The notes beneath the pieces are model-generated. The model did not search any database. It saw only the letters and a program-made list of their open reading frames with translations, and had not been told where the DNA came from. The position numbers were made by a program, and so were the translations under genes. This document shows positions 1 through 9,733 of a stretch of 44,278 nt of DNA, piece by piece (position 1 is the first letter of the stretch; every line of letters starts with the position of its first letter). Location of the stretch: positions 1 through 44,278 of IMG/VR virus record IMGVR_UViG_3300009183_002617, one strand, 5' to 3'. Source of the stretch: a virus.

Positions 1-864
1 GCCTTGAGGTCCAATCGGACCTTCAGGACCAACTCCACCTTGCTCACCTTGTGTGCCTTGAATACCTTGTTTACCAACCAATCCCTGAATGCCCTGATCG
101 CCTTTATCACCCTTATCTCCTTGAATGCCTTGATTACCTTGTAACCCCTGTGCTCCTCGTGCACCAATATCTCCGTTATCACCTTTTGGACCTTGTGGAC
201 CAACTTCTCCTTGAGGACCAATTTCACCTTGTGGACCAACTTCTCCTTGAATACCACGATCTCCGCGAAGACCTTGAATTCCTTGCTTACCTTGAATACC
301 TTCATCACCCTTAAAACCTTGAACACCCATAACTGGTGTTGTTTCTTTAACTATAGTTCGCTCTATAATTTCAATCTTGGTCTTTGGTGCAACTGGCTTT
401 ACTTCTGGTGATTTTACTGGTACGATAATTTCTTCAAACAGATTTTTAATCTGATGAGAGTTACCATAAAATTTAATAACTTTATTTGTATTTTGTTGAA
501 TGAAATAATGCTCACTGATACCGTGACCAAGTTGCATTTTTTCATCATACGGACAAGAAGAAATTTCTTTCAGTACTTGATTTTGTAATAAAGAACCAAT
601 AGGTCTTTTAACTTTAAAAGAAGTTCCTTGAAGTCCTTCAAAGGTTTGTATTGGAATGAACAAATCTTTAATCTTAGATGCATTACCTTCGATTAGAAAT
701 TCTTCACCATCAGAATTTCTTAGATATAATTGTGTTAACCCAGATCCAACTCGTATAACTTTTGGATTTGTCAGGTATTCAACAATATGATATTCACAGC
801 CTTGCAGCAGTTCTGAGTGCTGTTTTGCCAGTTTTAAAGATGTTTTGTTCTTTCCGAAGAACAT
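1..864 (-). CDS. Collagen-like tail fibre protein, 3' end cut by window edge
   Basis: The reading frame is open from an ATG at 864 to base 1, giving 288 codons with no stop, so the C-terminus lies outside the window. Residues 1 to about 180 form a non-repetitive globular domain that I do not recognise; it has a Pro/Lys/Val-rich linker near its end. From about residue 182 the protein becomes a Gly-X-Y collagen-like repeat rich in Gln, Glu, Lys and Asp (GIQGE, GPQG, GDKGDKG types). This chemistry differs from the Thr-rich repeats of the next two fibre genes. Collagen-like repeats in phage proteins usually form trimeric fibre shafts. A late-promoter-like element ends 6 nt before the ATG and no Shine-Dalgarno sequence is present. 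Role as a virion fibre is inferred from the repeat and from its neighbours. Confidence 0.8.
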   Translation of the reverse strand, partial: MFFGKNKTSLKLAKQHSELLQGCEYHIVEYLTNPKVIRVGSGLTQLYLRNSDGEEFLIEGNASKIKDLFIPIQTFEGLQGTSFKVKRPIGSLLQNQVLKEISSCPYDEKMQLGHGISEHYFIQQNTNKVIKFYGNSHQIKNLFEEIIVPVKSPEVKPVAPKTKIEIIERTIVKETTPVMGVQGFKGDEGIQGKQGIQGLRGDRGIQGEVGPQGEIGPQGEVGPQGPKGDNGDIGARGAQGLQGNQGIQGDKGDKGDQGIQGLVGKQGIQGTQGEQGGVGPEGPIGPQG

Positions 865-870
865 TTATAT

Positions 871-878
871 TATTTAGG
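871..878 (-). promoter_or_regulatory. T4-like late promoter element, start-codon proximal
   Basis: On the minus strand this reads CCTAAATA, close to the T4 late consensus TATAAATA. It is followed by exactly six bases and then the ATG at 864. With T4 spacing, transcription would begin about 1 nt before the start codon. No Shine-Dalgarno sequence is visible. Confidence 0.5.
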
Positions 879-889
879 GTCCGATTTCA

Positions 890-3800
890 TTAGATTGGAA
901 GACATGCAAAGTAAACACCATTGTAAGTAAATCCACCACCATTTCGTGTATTACAAACAATGGGGTAACCAATAACACCATTACCACCGCATGTAGTAGC
1001 ATCACCCATAGAATGTTGATCAGGATCTGCATTACACGCTGTATCACCAAATGGACCACCACGACCATCATATGCATTATAAGTAGTTCCGCGTATTAAC
1101 ATTGCAAATCCAGCAATATCTATATTTGAACCATATGTTGATGTATTGATTGTAGTATCTACATTAAATATACGTAAACCACTATAATTTCCGGCATAAA
1201 GGTTTGTATTACTCTGATATTTGGTAATATTAATCCACCAGGTTCCTGGACTTAATGTTACACCTCTAAAATCAAAACTAGGAGGACCATCTAAAGAAGA
1301 TAAAGATATTTGAATCAATTCTCCTACTGGAGATTTTCCACCACAACTTCCATCTATATATCTACTTTGTAGTGGATCCATATTTACTGAAGCTGGATAA
1401 TCTCCATCTGCAGATGGTTTTGTTTGCCAAAGACTAGGTGTAACTAAGAATTCTCTTGGTGTTGGAGTCCATCTATTAGATCCGTTATAGGAAATTATAT
1501 CACCCGCACACAATCCGTTTTCTGGACGGTTTGGATATAATTTAGAAATTATTGCAGAACCATCAGAAGTAGAACTTCCACCAGTTACACTAATCATCAA
1601 TCCATTCTGAGATGAACACGCTCCAATTATAATATTGGACCCAGCAACTAAATTAACATTACCAGAAAATCCTGCTACAGATGGGGAAGATAAAGTTACA
1701 ACACCAATATTGGTAATAGTAACATTACCAGTAGGACCAGAAACTATAATACCTGCTCCACCAATAGCAGCACACACACCTTGGATCGCTCCAGTTCTTC
1801 CATTAAAACTTCTTACAATAGTACCGTTATAATTTCCACTTACAGTAAGATTACTACCACCTGTGACCGTAATATTTCCATATGCAATTGTATTAACAGA
1901 TTGAGTAGAAGTTCCAATACTGAATGTAGTATCTTTTAAAGCTATACTAGCATTAGTAGCAAAAGCACCAACATGTGATAAAGATATACTTTTAGTAGTA
2001 TCTAGTGATGAAATACTATTAATATCAGTAATACTTGATGGTAAACTTAAAGTTACTATACCTGTTCCACTTCCCGGAGTAGGAAGTGAAGATGCTGTAA
2101 TTTGTGAAGTTGTTCCAACTACTTGTCTTACACCACTATTGGTAATAGTTGGACTAGTCGCAGAACCTGTTAATAAAATTCCAGATCCTTGGCTAATGGA
2201 TGTAACACCCGTTACATTACCAGTAATACCATTAAATTGATTTACAAGATTTCCTGTAATTTGAGTTACATTTCCAACAATACTTATACCACATACACCA
2301 TTTAACAATAATGTGCCTGCTACACCATCTGTTTGAATATATGCTTCTCTTACTGGGGGGCCATATAGACTATTTGTACCAACAGATATAATCTTAGGAG
2401 AACTAATCTCAATATTATCAAAACTTGGATCAATTCTAATATCTGAGGTTGCACATACACCTCTAATATAAACGGTATTATCAAGAATAATTGGTCCAGA
2501 TGAACCGCATGCCCCTGCAGCTGAGAATGTTATAACATTATTTTGAAAAGTAATTCCAATATTATTTCCAGCAGACAGAGTTACAGAACCTGTGAAACCA
2601 TTTAATACAAATTGATTTATTCCAGATATACCATTAGGTACATTTAATAAACCATAAATGGTTGCGAGTGATTGAGTTGTTATACCAATGGTTGTTGAAT
2701 TAGCACCGAATCCTATAGCATTATGACCAATTACAATTTCATTACCGCCAGTTACAGATGTAGATATAGGAAATTTTGGTTTACTATTATTTCCAATAAA
2801 TATAGATTCTTTTGAAGTTTGATTAGATGATCCACTACTATCTGTTTTTGCAGTATTGATACCAATTGCAATATTATTGCTACCATTTTGAATAAATTGT
2901 AATGCCGTATCTCCAATAGCAATATTACCAGTTCCACCTCTCACATTGAATAGTGTGTTTTTTCCAATTCCAATATTTTTATTAGATCCTGTAGCAGATG
3001 ATAATGCGCTATCACCTATTGCTATATTATTGAAACCATTTATATTAGCACGTAAGGATGCATCTCCAATCGCTATGTTATTACTTCCTGTACCCGGTAG
3101 AGCACTAGCACCAAATACAAGATTACTACTAATTTCACCAACACCTCTTCCAATTCTAACATTTCCTTTAACTATAATATCATTACTAAAAGTACCACCA
3201 CTAGCCGAAATACCAGAACTAAAGGTTTGTAGTACTACAAAGTTATTTGCAGTTCCTGTAGTAACTCCGGTTACATCACCAGTAAGTCCATTGAAAGTCA
3301 TAACATATGGACCGCTGATACCATCATTACCAGTATTTCCCTGAATACCAGTAGCACCAGTATTTCCCTGAATACCAGTAGCACCAGTATTTCCCTGAAT
3401 ACCAGTAGCACCAGTATTTCCCTGAATACCAGTAGCACCAGTATTTCCCTGTGGACCAGTTGGACCAGTATTTCCCTGTGGACCTGGAGCCGTTGACCCT
3501 GCACCAGTAGCACCAGTATTTCCTTGAATACCAGTAGCACCAGTATTTCCTTGAGGACCAGTAGGACCTTGAGGACCGGCAGAACCCTGTGGACCAATTT
3601 CTCCTTGTTGACCAATAGCACCTGCAAGATTTATTTTCCAATTAGATCCACGTCCACTTCCACACACACCACTTACACTTATTGTCATACCTGGTGGAGC
3701 ATAACTGGATATAAATCCGTTAAAATATTGTGTAAGACTTACAGCGGCTAATACACTCTGTGCAGTGGTATATGCCAATCCTGTTGGAACACTTAAAAAT

Positions 3801-4513
3801 ACAACAGAACCTTCGGGTGTACGAGAAAGATTAATTTCAGTACCAGAAGTTGTACTATATAAGTCTCCCGGTGTTCCAGTAGTTCCAGTAGTTCCGGTAG
3901 ATCCACGAAGTCCAGTTGCACCAGCATTACCAGTATTGCCCTGAGCACCCTGTTCACCAAAAAGATTTAAAGTCCAAGATGTAAATCTTCCTGATCCAAC
4001 AATTTTTGTTATAGTTAGCGCTACATTAGTAGAAGCCGAATTCACATTTGTAATAGTTCCAATAAAATAATTATTAATATCAGCCGCTATAATTAAAGTT
4101 TGACCAATAGAATACGCTGGTGCAGGTGTTGCAAATACAGAGAAAGCAATAGGATCACCAACAACATAATCACCTATGGATTCTTCTGCAAAACTTACTG
4201 ATAAATATCCTGCACCAGTAGTACCCCTAATACCAGTAGTACCTGTTGCACCAGTATTGCCAGTAGCACCTTTGTTTCCTTGAATACCAGTAGCCCCAGT
4301 ATTTCCTTGAAAACCCTGTGGACCAGGATCTCCCTGTTCACCAGGATTTCCTTTTGCACCAATATTTCCTTGAGGACCTTGTGGACCCTGTGGTCCTGTA
4401 GGTCCAATAGGACCAACTAAAGTATTACCGGGTCCAACTGGTCCCTGTGCTCCAGTGGCTCCGGGAACTCCATACGGAGTTCCGTAAACTATTACATTAA
4501 TGATGTCTTCCAT
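890..4513 (-). CDS. Large collagen-like tail fibre with YadA-like head repeats
   Basis: This 1207-residue protein starts [15 protein letters not shown]. Gly-X-Y blocks lie at about residues 11-100, 184-215 and 296-400; most are GNTGATG or [10 protein letters not shown] units rich in Thr. Residues of about 465-545 carry repeats such as [11 protein letters not shown] and [10 protein letters not shown], the pattern of YadA/trimeric-autotransporter head repeats, which form left-handed parallel beta-rolls in trimers. The C-terminal 150 residues look globular and end in a Gly/Cys-rich segment ([15 protein letters not shown]). More than ten Cys residues are spread through the distal half, which is unusual for a phage fibre. 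No chaperone-type autoprocessing domain is evident. A perfect TATAAATA element precedes the gene with only 9 nt to the ATG. A host-binding fibre is the likely role; the receptor is unknown. Confidence 0.85.
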   Translation of the reverse strand: MEDIINVIVYGTPYGVPGATGAQGPVGPGNTLVGPIGPTGPQGPQGPQGNIGAKGNPGEQGDPGPQGFQGNTGATGIQGNKGATGNTGATGTTGIRGTTGAGYLSVSFAEESIGDYVVGDPIAFSVFATPAPAYSIGQTLIIAADINNYFIGTITNVNSASTNVALTITKIVGSGRFTSWTLNLFGEQGAQGNTGNAGATGLRGSTGTTGTTGTPGDLYSTTSGTEINLSRTPEGSVVFLSVPTGLAYTTAQSVLAAVSLTQYFNGFISSYAPPGMTISVSGVCGSGRGSNWKINLAGAIGQQGEIGPQGSAGPQGPTGPQGNTGATGIQGNTGATGAGSTAPGPQGNTGPTGPQGNTGATGIQGNTGATGIQGNTGATGIQGNTGATGIQGNTGNDGISGPYVMTFNGLTGDVTGVTTGTANNFVVLQTFSSGISASGGTFSNDIIVKGNVRIGRGVGEISSNLVFGASALPGTGSNNIAIGDASLRANINGFNNIAIGDSALSSATGSNKNIGIGKNTLFNVRGGTGNIAIGDTALQFIQNGSNNIAIGINTAKTDSSGSSNQTSKESIFIGNNSKPKFPISTSVTGGNEIVIGHNAIGFGANSTTIGITTQSLATIYGLLNVPNGISGINQFVLNGFTGSVTLSAGNNIGITFQNNVITFSAAGACGSSGPIILDNTVYIRGVCATSDIRIDPSFDNIEISSPKIISVGTNSLYGPPVREAYIQTDGVAGTLLLNGVCGISIVGNVTQITGNLVNQFNGITGNVTGVTSISQGSGILLTGSATSPTITNSGVRQVVGTTSQITASSLPTPGSGTGIVTLSLPSSITDINSISSLDTTKSISLSHVGAFATNASIALKDTTFSIGTSTQSVNTIAYGNITVTGGSNLTVSGNYNGTIVRSFNGRTGAIQGVCAAIGGAGIIVSGPTGNVTITNIGVVTLSSPSVAGFSGNVNLVAGSNIIIGACSSQNGLMISVTGGSSTSDGSAIISKLYPNRPENGLCAGDIISYNGSNRWTPTPREFLVTPSLWQTKPSADGDYPASVNMDPLQSRYIDGSCGGKSPVGELIQISLSSLDGPPSFDFRGVTLSPGTWWINITKYQSNTNLYAGNYSGLRIFNVDTTINTSTYGSNIDIAGFAMLIRGTTYNAYDGRGGPFGDTACNADPDQHSMGDATTCGGNGVIGYPIVCNTRNGGGFTYNGVYFACLPI
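3331..3451 (-). repeat. Perfect 27-bp tandem repeat in collagen block
   Basis: Four identical 27-bp copies (3331-3357, 3358-3384, 3385-3411, 3412-3438) plus a 13-bp partial copy. On the coding strand each encodes nine residues, a GATGIQGNT-type unit. Base-perfect identity at synonymous sites points to recent duplication. Confidence 0.95.
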
Positions 4514-4522
4514 ATGGTAATA

Positions 4523-4530
4523 TATTTATA
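4523..4530 (-). promoter_or_regulatory. T4-type late promoter, perfect consensus
   Basis: The minus strand reads TATAAATA, identical to the T4 late -10 consensus. Nine bases separate it from the ATG at 4513, predicting a leader of about 4 nt. No Shine-Dalgarno sequence is present between the element and the ATG. Confidence 0.65.
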
Positions 4531-4551
4531 TCAAATGCATGTTATTTAAAT

Positions 4552-7500
4552 TTAGGCTGAAGCATAATTTTGTCCACCAATAAATCCTAAAAATGAAGTT
4601 CCCTTATCTACTGTTACGAATGAGAATACATCAACTTTTTGGACTCCAAGAGATCCTGAAGTTAATGTGGGAGCAATTCCACCAGCCCATCTTATTTTAG
4701 ATCCCCAGTTAATTGTAGAAGCTGGTGTATTCATCTGTACTATTAAAGTAAATCCAACAGTACGATTATTAATTGTTGGTGTATTTGTTATAGATACAGT
4801 GTTAACTGTGCGAGTTAATGCCAAAGTAAAGACTTGAGCAACTGATAAATCTAAAGTAATAGAAGCACTAGGATCAGTACCAACAATACTAACTGCTGCA
4901 AAGGGTTCATCATAAAACTGAAGTGTTGGTTGATATATTGTATTTTTATTAAAATCTGCAGTTAAACCACCAGGTGTACCTAGACCTGTTGGTATAATGG
5001 TAAAGCCAGTAGTAAAATTCTGAGTTGCCGTAAAATTCTGAGCAACATCTAATTTAGCAACATTTGTAATTGCACCAGTAGCAGAATTAATACTTAAGAC
5101 ACCATTATTTGTAAATGTAAGAGTATTTCCTGCGCTACTAACTGCTAATCCAGTAGAACCAGTAAATCCAACATTACCTGTTATACCTGTAACAGTATTA
5201 ACAATATTAATACCAGATATGCCACCAGATCCTACAGTTATTTTTGTTGCAGTAAGATTGGCAGTAGTTAAATTGGCAGCACATACTCCAATAGTACCAA
5301 ATTGGTTTAATTCTCCAGTAATACCATGGAAGCCATCATTAACTCTTCTATTGTTTATAGAAACTAAATCCAATTCATATCTTTGATAATCACTTTGTGA
5401 TAATCTATTAATTAATGGAACATAATAAGAAGATCCATGAGAATTATTACTAAGGAATATTTTATTATAAGCAGTACCAGAACCATATGCATGACTACTT
5501 AATAACGATCCACCAGTACATCCAGTACTTCCACCCTCAGTCCCATTTGTTATACCTGTATAAGGTGATATCTTGGCAACATAATTATTTGTTATTGTTG
5601 TATAAACAGCAGTCTGTGATGGAGTAGAACTAACAGCACCATCGGTATTTGATGATCTTGTACCAATTTGTGCTAATCTTTGAGATTCACCTTTTCCTAT
5701 AATAGAATTTCCGTCTGCAGTTATAAAGAGTGGTTGAGTTGCTGATGCACCTGCAAGTCCGGAAGATTGTGTGCCATCATTCTCAGCTACAGCTATAACA
5801 CCTCCTCTATATACTCCAATATTTGCAGGAACATTATTAATAATAATATTATCTCTAACTGTATAGTATTTTGGTCTACCCATACTAATATCAGTATAGA
5901 ATGCTATTGCACTAGAGCTGTCATAAGGAAAATTTCTTGTAGCTGCTATTGGCAAACCATCATCTGTAAATGGACTTTTTCCATCAGTAGTAACATCAAA
6001 GTGGAATATATTATTGCTAACATTACCAACAGCAATTTGAGGATTTATGTGTGGTGAACCTCTAGCAATAGATCTAACATTGCAATATATTTGATTACCA
6101 GTTATTGTAGCTTCATCGCCTTGAATTTTTATTGAACGACCTTGACAATTTGTAAATTTATTATTTGCTACAATACTACTTGCTGGAATAGTATTTGCAC
6201 CATAAGTTCGTCCACCAAATAATACTACTCCATCTGCATCAGAATTTGTAGAAACATCTCCACCAGAAGTTCCTGTTAAAATATTTTCAAATACATTATT
6301 TGTTACATTAACCCATTCTGCATATGTGGATTCTGCGCCTCGATTTGTTACAGCAAAGGCTTGACATCCCCCATTAGCTATTGGAGTTGAAGATCTTAAT
6401 ATATTTTTAAATAATGAATTTGTTAATGTAACACTTTTAAATCCACCCTCAATATAACATCCAAGACTAGCTGGTGTTAAAGCTGTACCAAAAGTATTAA
6501 GAAACTGACAATTATTAATAAAAATTCGTGCGGTTGATTGAGAAGCAGAATAAGATTGAAAAATTCTAGAATTTGTATTATTTGCATCAAAAATTATATT
6601 TTCTAGATGAATATAATTGGTATCTCCATTTAATGTCAACATCCCAGCACCAGTAGCACCACCATATTTTATAGTAGCATTATCTCCTAAAAGTTTAATA
6701 TCTTTACTAACAGGTTCAAAACCAAGTGCTGCGTTTATTTTATATGTTCCATATGGAAAATATATTGTTCCTGAAGAAATACCGGTAAATCCAAACATAG
6801 CACCTAATGCTGTTTGAATAGCAGCTCTATCGTCTGTAATACCGTCACCAATTGCACCAAAGTCCTTAACAGAAAATACATCTTTCAATTTACTGTCTAT
6901 TGTACGAGCGACTGCACCACTACCAGATTGTGTAAAACAAAGACCAGAAAGAGTTACATTACCAGTGGCACCTGTATTGCCCTGAATACCAGTAGCACCA
7001 GTATTACCTTGATTACCAGTATTACCTTGATTACCAGTATTTCCCTGAATACCAGTAGCACCAGTATTTCCTTGATTACCAGTATTTCCTTGATTACCAG
7101 TATTACCTTGGTTACCAGTATTACCCTGAATACCAGTAGCACCAGTATTTCCTTGATTTCCAGTATTTCCTGTATTACCAGTATTTCCTTGTGAACCAGT
7201 AGGACCGGGAACAGTAGAACTTGCACCAGTAGGACCTTGAATTCCTGGATCACCCTTTTGTCCTACTGCACCATTAAGATTTACCTCCCATACATTAGCA
7301 AAAGCTGTACCCGTAACAGTACTAACCGTAAGAGATAATGTTACACCACTATAACTATTAACTGTTGCAACAAAAGATTGACATACACCTGCTGCAACTA
7401 GAACAGTTTGAACTTTACTATATGCTAATCCAGACGGTACAGTTAATGTAACACCAATACCAGGACCAATACTTGCTAATGTAATACCAGCTGTACCAGT

Positions 7501-9255
7501 GGACTTGTAAATATCACCAGCCAGACCTGTACTACCAGTTGGACCATTATTACCTGTATTTCCTTGATTACCTGTATTTCCTTGAGGCCCAATTGGACCA
7601 GGAGCCGTAGAACCAGCACCAGTAGCACCGGTATTACCTTGGTTACCAGTATTTCCTTGATTACCAGTAGTTCCTTGATTACCAGTATTACCTTGGTTGC
7701 CAGTATTGCCTTGAATACCAGTTGCACCAGTATTACCTTGGTTACCAGTATTACCTTGGTTACCAGTATTACCTTGGTTACCAGTATTGCCCTGAATACC
7801 AGTGGCACCAGTATTTCCTTGGTTACCGGTATTTCCTTGTGGACCAGTTGGACCAATAGCAGTAGAACCTGCACCAGTGGCACCAGTGTTTCCCTGATTG
7901 CCTGTATTTCCTTGCGGACCAGTTGGGCCCGGGGCAGTAGAACCTGCACCAGTTGCACCAGTATTTCCTTGCATACCAGTAGCACCAGTATTTCCTTGGG
8001 GACCAGTTGCACCAGTTGAACCTACTCCACCGATAGAAGAAATTTGAATATTATTACCGGATAAAGATATACCAACATTAGAACCTGCTACTAAATTAAG
8101 TCCACCACTAAGACCATTGAGTGATGAGACTCCACTAGTAATACCACCCGTAGAAGTAATAATTACATTATTTCCACTAATTCCCAATGATACATTTTGA
8201 CCAGCAAGAAAATTTATAGATCCAGTAATACCATTTATACTATGTACAACGGTTCCCTGATAACTCCCACTAACACCAATATTGCCATTAATGTATACTA
8301 AACTACCACTTGGTGTTAGAATCAAATTTCCAGCAGATGAAAGATCCACAGTAGCATTTGTAAAAGCACCATCAGTAACATCATTATAAATAAGTTTAAG
8401 AATTTTTCCATCACTTTTATTAACTTCTATTGCATGTGTTCTAGCTAAAACACTATTTCTATTAATCAAAAGATTGGTATCAGATGCATTTTGGTTTCTA
8501 ATTCTAACCATGTTAGAACTAGTTTGTCCCAAAACTTCTAAAACAGTATACGATCCTAATCCTTCAACATCTCCCAATTGAACAAGACTAGGATCTTGAA
8601 AAAAGATTCCAGAATTTGCAATAAAATAAAAGAATGTACTTGCTTCCATTGCTTGAGGTAGTATTGCAAGTGTTGTATTGGGATCCCATGGTGCTAAAGA
8701 AATTTGACCAACTGTTAATTTTGAACCAAGTGGCAAATAAGACATGTAATTTGATGTACCAGTATCAATTTTTAATGCTTGATTACCAGTATTACTAACA
8801 AATACAGGATATTGTTGGGTGTTAGCAAAATTTGCTGTAGTAATAGCCATTTGTGTGGCAATACCACCATCAGCAGGAATCGTATCGTAAATAATAGTAC
8901 CAAAAGTAGAAGTATTACCGTTAACAGCAGTACCACTAACCTGAATAAATGTTATTTGATTACCAGAATATGCTGTAACTGTTCCATAAATATAATTTCC
9001 AATATCTGAAAAACTTACTTTTATTGTATGTCCAACAGATATTGCATTAGAGTTCGAAGATAAATCAACAGTTAATGTACTCGAATTACCATAACTTACG
9101 GTAATAGATCCTGTAAAGTTTAATAAAAAGAAACCTTGACCCGTATTACCTTGTGGACCAGCTGGGCCAGTTGCTCCTGTATTTCCACGGACACCTTCAA
9201 CAGCATATGGAGTTGGATATAAGGTTACTTGAACTGTTTTGCTTGGGTTTGCCAT
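4552..9255 (-). CDS. Giant collagen-like tailspike with pectate-lyase-type beta-helix
   Basis: This 1567-residue protein has collagen-like Gly-X-Y blocks at about residues 18-44, 411-571 and 663-766, dominated by GNTGNQG and GNTGATG units. At about residue 787 it enters a classic pectate-lyase-3/GH55-like entry motif ([19 protein letters not shown]). A stretch to about residue 1300 follows that is rich in Asn, Thr and Ile and fits a right-handed parallel beta-helix; such domains in tailspikes cleave or bind surface polysaccharide. Residues of about 1445-1567 ([23 protein letters not shown]) resemble the C-terminal cap seen on many environmental phage fibres. The ATG follows the stop of the 9257-9655 gene by one base with no Shine-Dalgarno sequence, so translation is probably coupled. 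Enzyme activity cannot be read from the sequence. Confidence 0.88.
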   Translation of the reverse strand: MANPSKTVQVTLYPTPYAVEGVRGNTGATGPAGPQGNTGQGFFLLNFTGSITVSYGNSSTLTVDLSSNSNAISVGHTIKVSFSDIGNYIYGTVTAYSGNQITFIQVSGTAVNGNTSTFGTIIYDTIPADGGIATQMAITTANFANTQQYPVFVSNTGNQALKIDTGTSNYMSYLPLGSKLTVGQISLAPWDPNTTLAILPQAMEASTFFYFIANSGIFFQDPSLVQLGDVEGLGSYTVLEVLGQTSSNMVRIRNQNASDTNLLINRNSVLARTHAIEVNKSDGKILKLIYNDVTDGAFTNATVDLSSAGNLILTPSGSLVYINGNIGVSGSYQGTVVHSINGITGSINFLAGQNVSLGISGNNVIITSTGGITSGVSSLNGLSGGLNLVAGSNVGISLSGNNIQISSIGGVGSTGATGPQGNTGATGMQGNTGATGAGSTAPGPTGPQGNTGNQGNTGATGAGSTAIGPTGPQGNTGNQGNTGATGIQGNTGNQGNTGNQGNTGNQGNTGATGIQGNTGNQGNTGNQGTTGNQGNTGNQGNTGATGAGSTAPGPIGPQGNTGNQGNTGNNGPTGSTGLAGDIYKSTGTAGITLASIGPGIGVTLTVPSGLAYSKVQTVLVAAGVCQSFVATVNSYSGVTLSLTVSTVTGTAFANVWEVNLNGAVGQKGDPGIQGPTGASSTVPGPTGSQGNTGNTGNTGNQGNTGATGIQGNTGNQGNTGNQGNTGNQGNTGATGIQGNTGNQGNTGNQGNTGATGIQGNTGATGNVTLSGLCFTQSGSGAVARTIDSKLKDVFSVKDFGAIGDGITDDRAAIQTALGAMFGFTGISSGTIYFPYGTYKINAALGFEPVSKDIKLLGDNATIKYGGATGAGMLTLNGDTNYIHLENIIFDANNTNSRIFQSYSASQSTARIFINNCQFLNTFGTALTPASLGCYIEGGFKSVTLTNSLFKNILRSSTPIANGGCQAFAVTNRGAESTYAEWVNVTNNVFENILTGTSGGDVSTNSDADGVVLFGGRTYGANTIPASSIVANNKFTNCQGRSIKIQGDEATITGNQIYCNVRSIARGSPHINPQIAVGNVSNNIFHFDVTTDGKSPFTDDGLPIAATRNFPYDSSSAIAFYTDISMGRPKYYTVRDNIIINNVPANIGVYRGGVIAVAENDGTQSSGLAGASATQPLFITADGNSIIGKGESQRLAQIGTRSSNTDGAVSSTPSQTAVYTTITNNYVAKISPYTGITNGTEGGSTGCTGGSLLSSHAYGSGTAYNKIFLSNNSHGSSYYVPLINRLSQSDYQRYELDLVSINNRRVNDGFHGITGELNQFGTIGVCAANLTTANLTATKITVGSGGISGINIVNTVTGITGNVGFTGSTGLAVSSAGNTLTFTNNGVLSINSATGAITNVAKLDVAQNFTATQNFTTGFTIIPTGLGTPGGLTADFNKNTIYQPTLQFYDEPFAAVSIVGTDPSASITLDLSVAQVFTLALTRTVNTVSITNTPTINNRTVGFTLIVQMNTPASTINWGSKIRWAGGIAPTLTSGSLGVQKVDVFSFVTVDKGTSFLGFIGGQNYASA
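6955..7200 (-). repeat. Degenerate 9/18-bp Gly-X-Y coding repeat
   Basis: Imperfect tandem units such as accagtattaccttgatt, with a variable third position, encode the third collagen-like block of the spike. Copies differ by single bases (acc/tcc, ttg/ctg), unlike the base-perfect 27-bp array in the neighbouring gene. Confidence 0.8.
7727..7780 (-). repeat. Perfect 18-bp tandem repeat in spike gene
   Basis: Three identical 18-bp copies (7727-7744, 7745-7762, 7763-7780), each encoding two Gly-X-Y triplets (a GNQGNT unit). They sit in a longer degenerate run of about 7540-8020. Confidence 0.9.
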
Positions 9256-9256
9256 A

Positions 9257-9655
9257 TTAGGAATTCGCAGTTACATCAGGGAGAGTTTCAATTCTTCCTC
9301 TTAATATGGTTATTACACCACCGTTATTTGGATATTGAAGCTGCATATCATAGAATGAGGAAGAATATTCTGAAAAACTTTTAGTATAATTGGATCCAAC
9401 TGTAACATATATTAACCCAGCATTAGCATCGGCAGCTAATCCTCCAACGACACCGTTAACTGGAATAGGTGAAGATCCTGCTGGTATTCCAAGTACATAT
9501 GATACCAAAAGACCACTTGGATGATAACTTTTTCTTACTTGCATAGATAACGTAGCTCCACCTAAATCAAAGCTATTACCTGCTGCACTTGAAACATTCA
9601 TTACCCAAGTTAATGTATCACCTTTGACAACAACTGGATTAAAGTTATCTGACAT
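9257..9655 (-). CDS. Small virion-type protein, BppU-N-like
   Basis: A 132-residue protein begins with [11 protein letters not shown] and then [15 protein letters not shown]. This layout (a polar 'x-Gly-Asp-Thr' strand, then 'Asp-Leu-x-Gly-Ala-Thr-x-x-x-Gln-Val-Arg') is typical of small N-terminal baseplate or fibre-attachment domains in many phages (BppU-type immunoglobulin-like fold). It lies immediately upstream of the giant spike gene and its stop is one base from that ATG, so the two are probably made together. It has its own late-promoter-like element and a 56-nt leader with a hairpin and a GGAG ribosome-binding site 10 nt from the ATG. A connector or adaptor for the spike is my inference. 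Confidence 0.6.
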   Translation of the reverse strand: MSDNFNPVVVKGDTLTWVMNVSSAAGNSFDLGGATLSMQVRKSYHPSGLLVSYVLGIPAGSSPIPVNGVVGGLAADANAGLIYVTVGSNYTKSFSEYSSSFYDMQLQYPNNGGVITILRGRIETLPDVTANS

Positions 9656-9674
9656 TATTAGTATTCTCCAAAGA

Positions 9675-9700
9675 ATAATAGCCCTATTAAAGGCTATTAT
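9675..9700 (-). promoter_or_regulatory. 9-bp stem-loop in mRNA leader
   Basis: ATAATAGCC (9675-9683) pairs with GGCTATTAT (9692-9700) around an 8-nt loop. On the minus strand it lies between the late-type element at 9712-9719 and the GGAG ribosome-binding site of the 132-residue gene, five bases before that site. The following TCTTT is a poor terminator tail, so a leader structure affecting stability or translation is more likely than a strong terminator. Confidence 0.55.
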
Positions 9701-9711
9701 AGATTCTCCTA

Positions 9712-9719
9712 TATTTAGA
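9712..9719 (-). promoter_or_regulatory. T4-like late promoter element
   Basis: Minus strand reads TCTAAATA. It lies in the gap between the glycosyltransferase stop (9734) and the 132-residue gene, 56 nt from its ATG. A leader with a Shine-Dalgarno sequence follows. Confidence 0.5.
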
Positions 9720-9733
9720 AGCTTTGAAGATTA

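Noticed and set aside
51-411. Plus-strand frames over the first fibre gene
   Set aside because: Low-complexity antisense images of the Gly-X-Y repeats, overlapping a well-supported minus-strand gene.
2946-3344. 132-codon plus-strand frame inside the YadA-like fibre
   Set aside because: Composition is an antisense echo of the NNIAIGD repeats; no promoter or ribosome-binding site.
3331-3451. Regular repeat array resembling a CRISPR
   Set aside because: The 27-bp units are directly contiguous with no spacers and encode in-frame Gly-X-Y collagen triplets.
6954-8020. Long open frames in other reading frames across the spike repeats
   Set aside because: They are shadows of the 9/18-bp collagen-coding repeat: Leu/Val/Ile- or Thr/Ser-only composition, no ribosome-binding sites, and they lie inside the real gene.
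9675-9700. Strong intrinsic terminator after the GT2 gene
   Set aside because: The stem is AT-rich and followed only by TCTTT, and it lies downstream of a late-type element in the leader of the next gene; kept as a leader hairpin instead.
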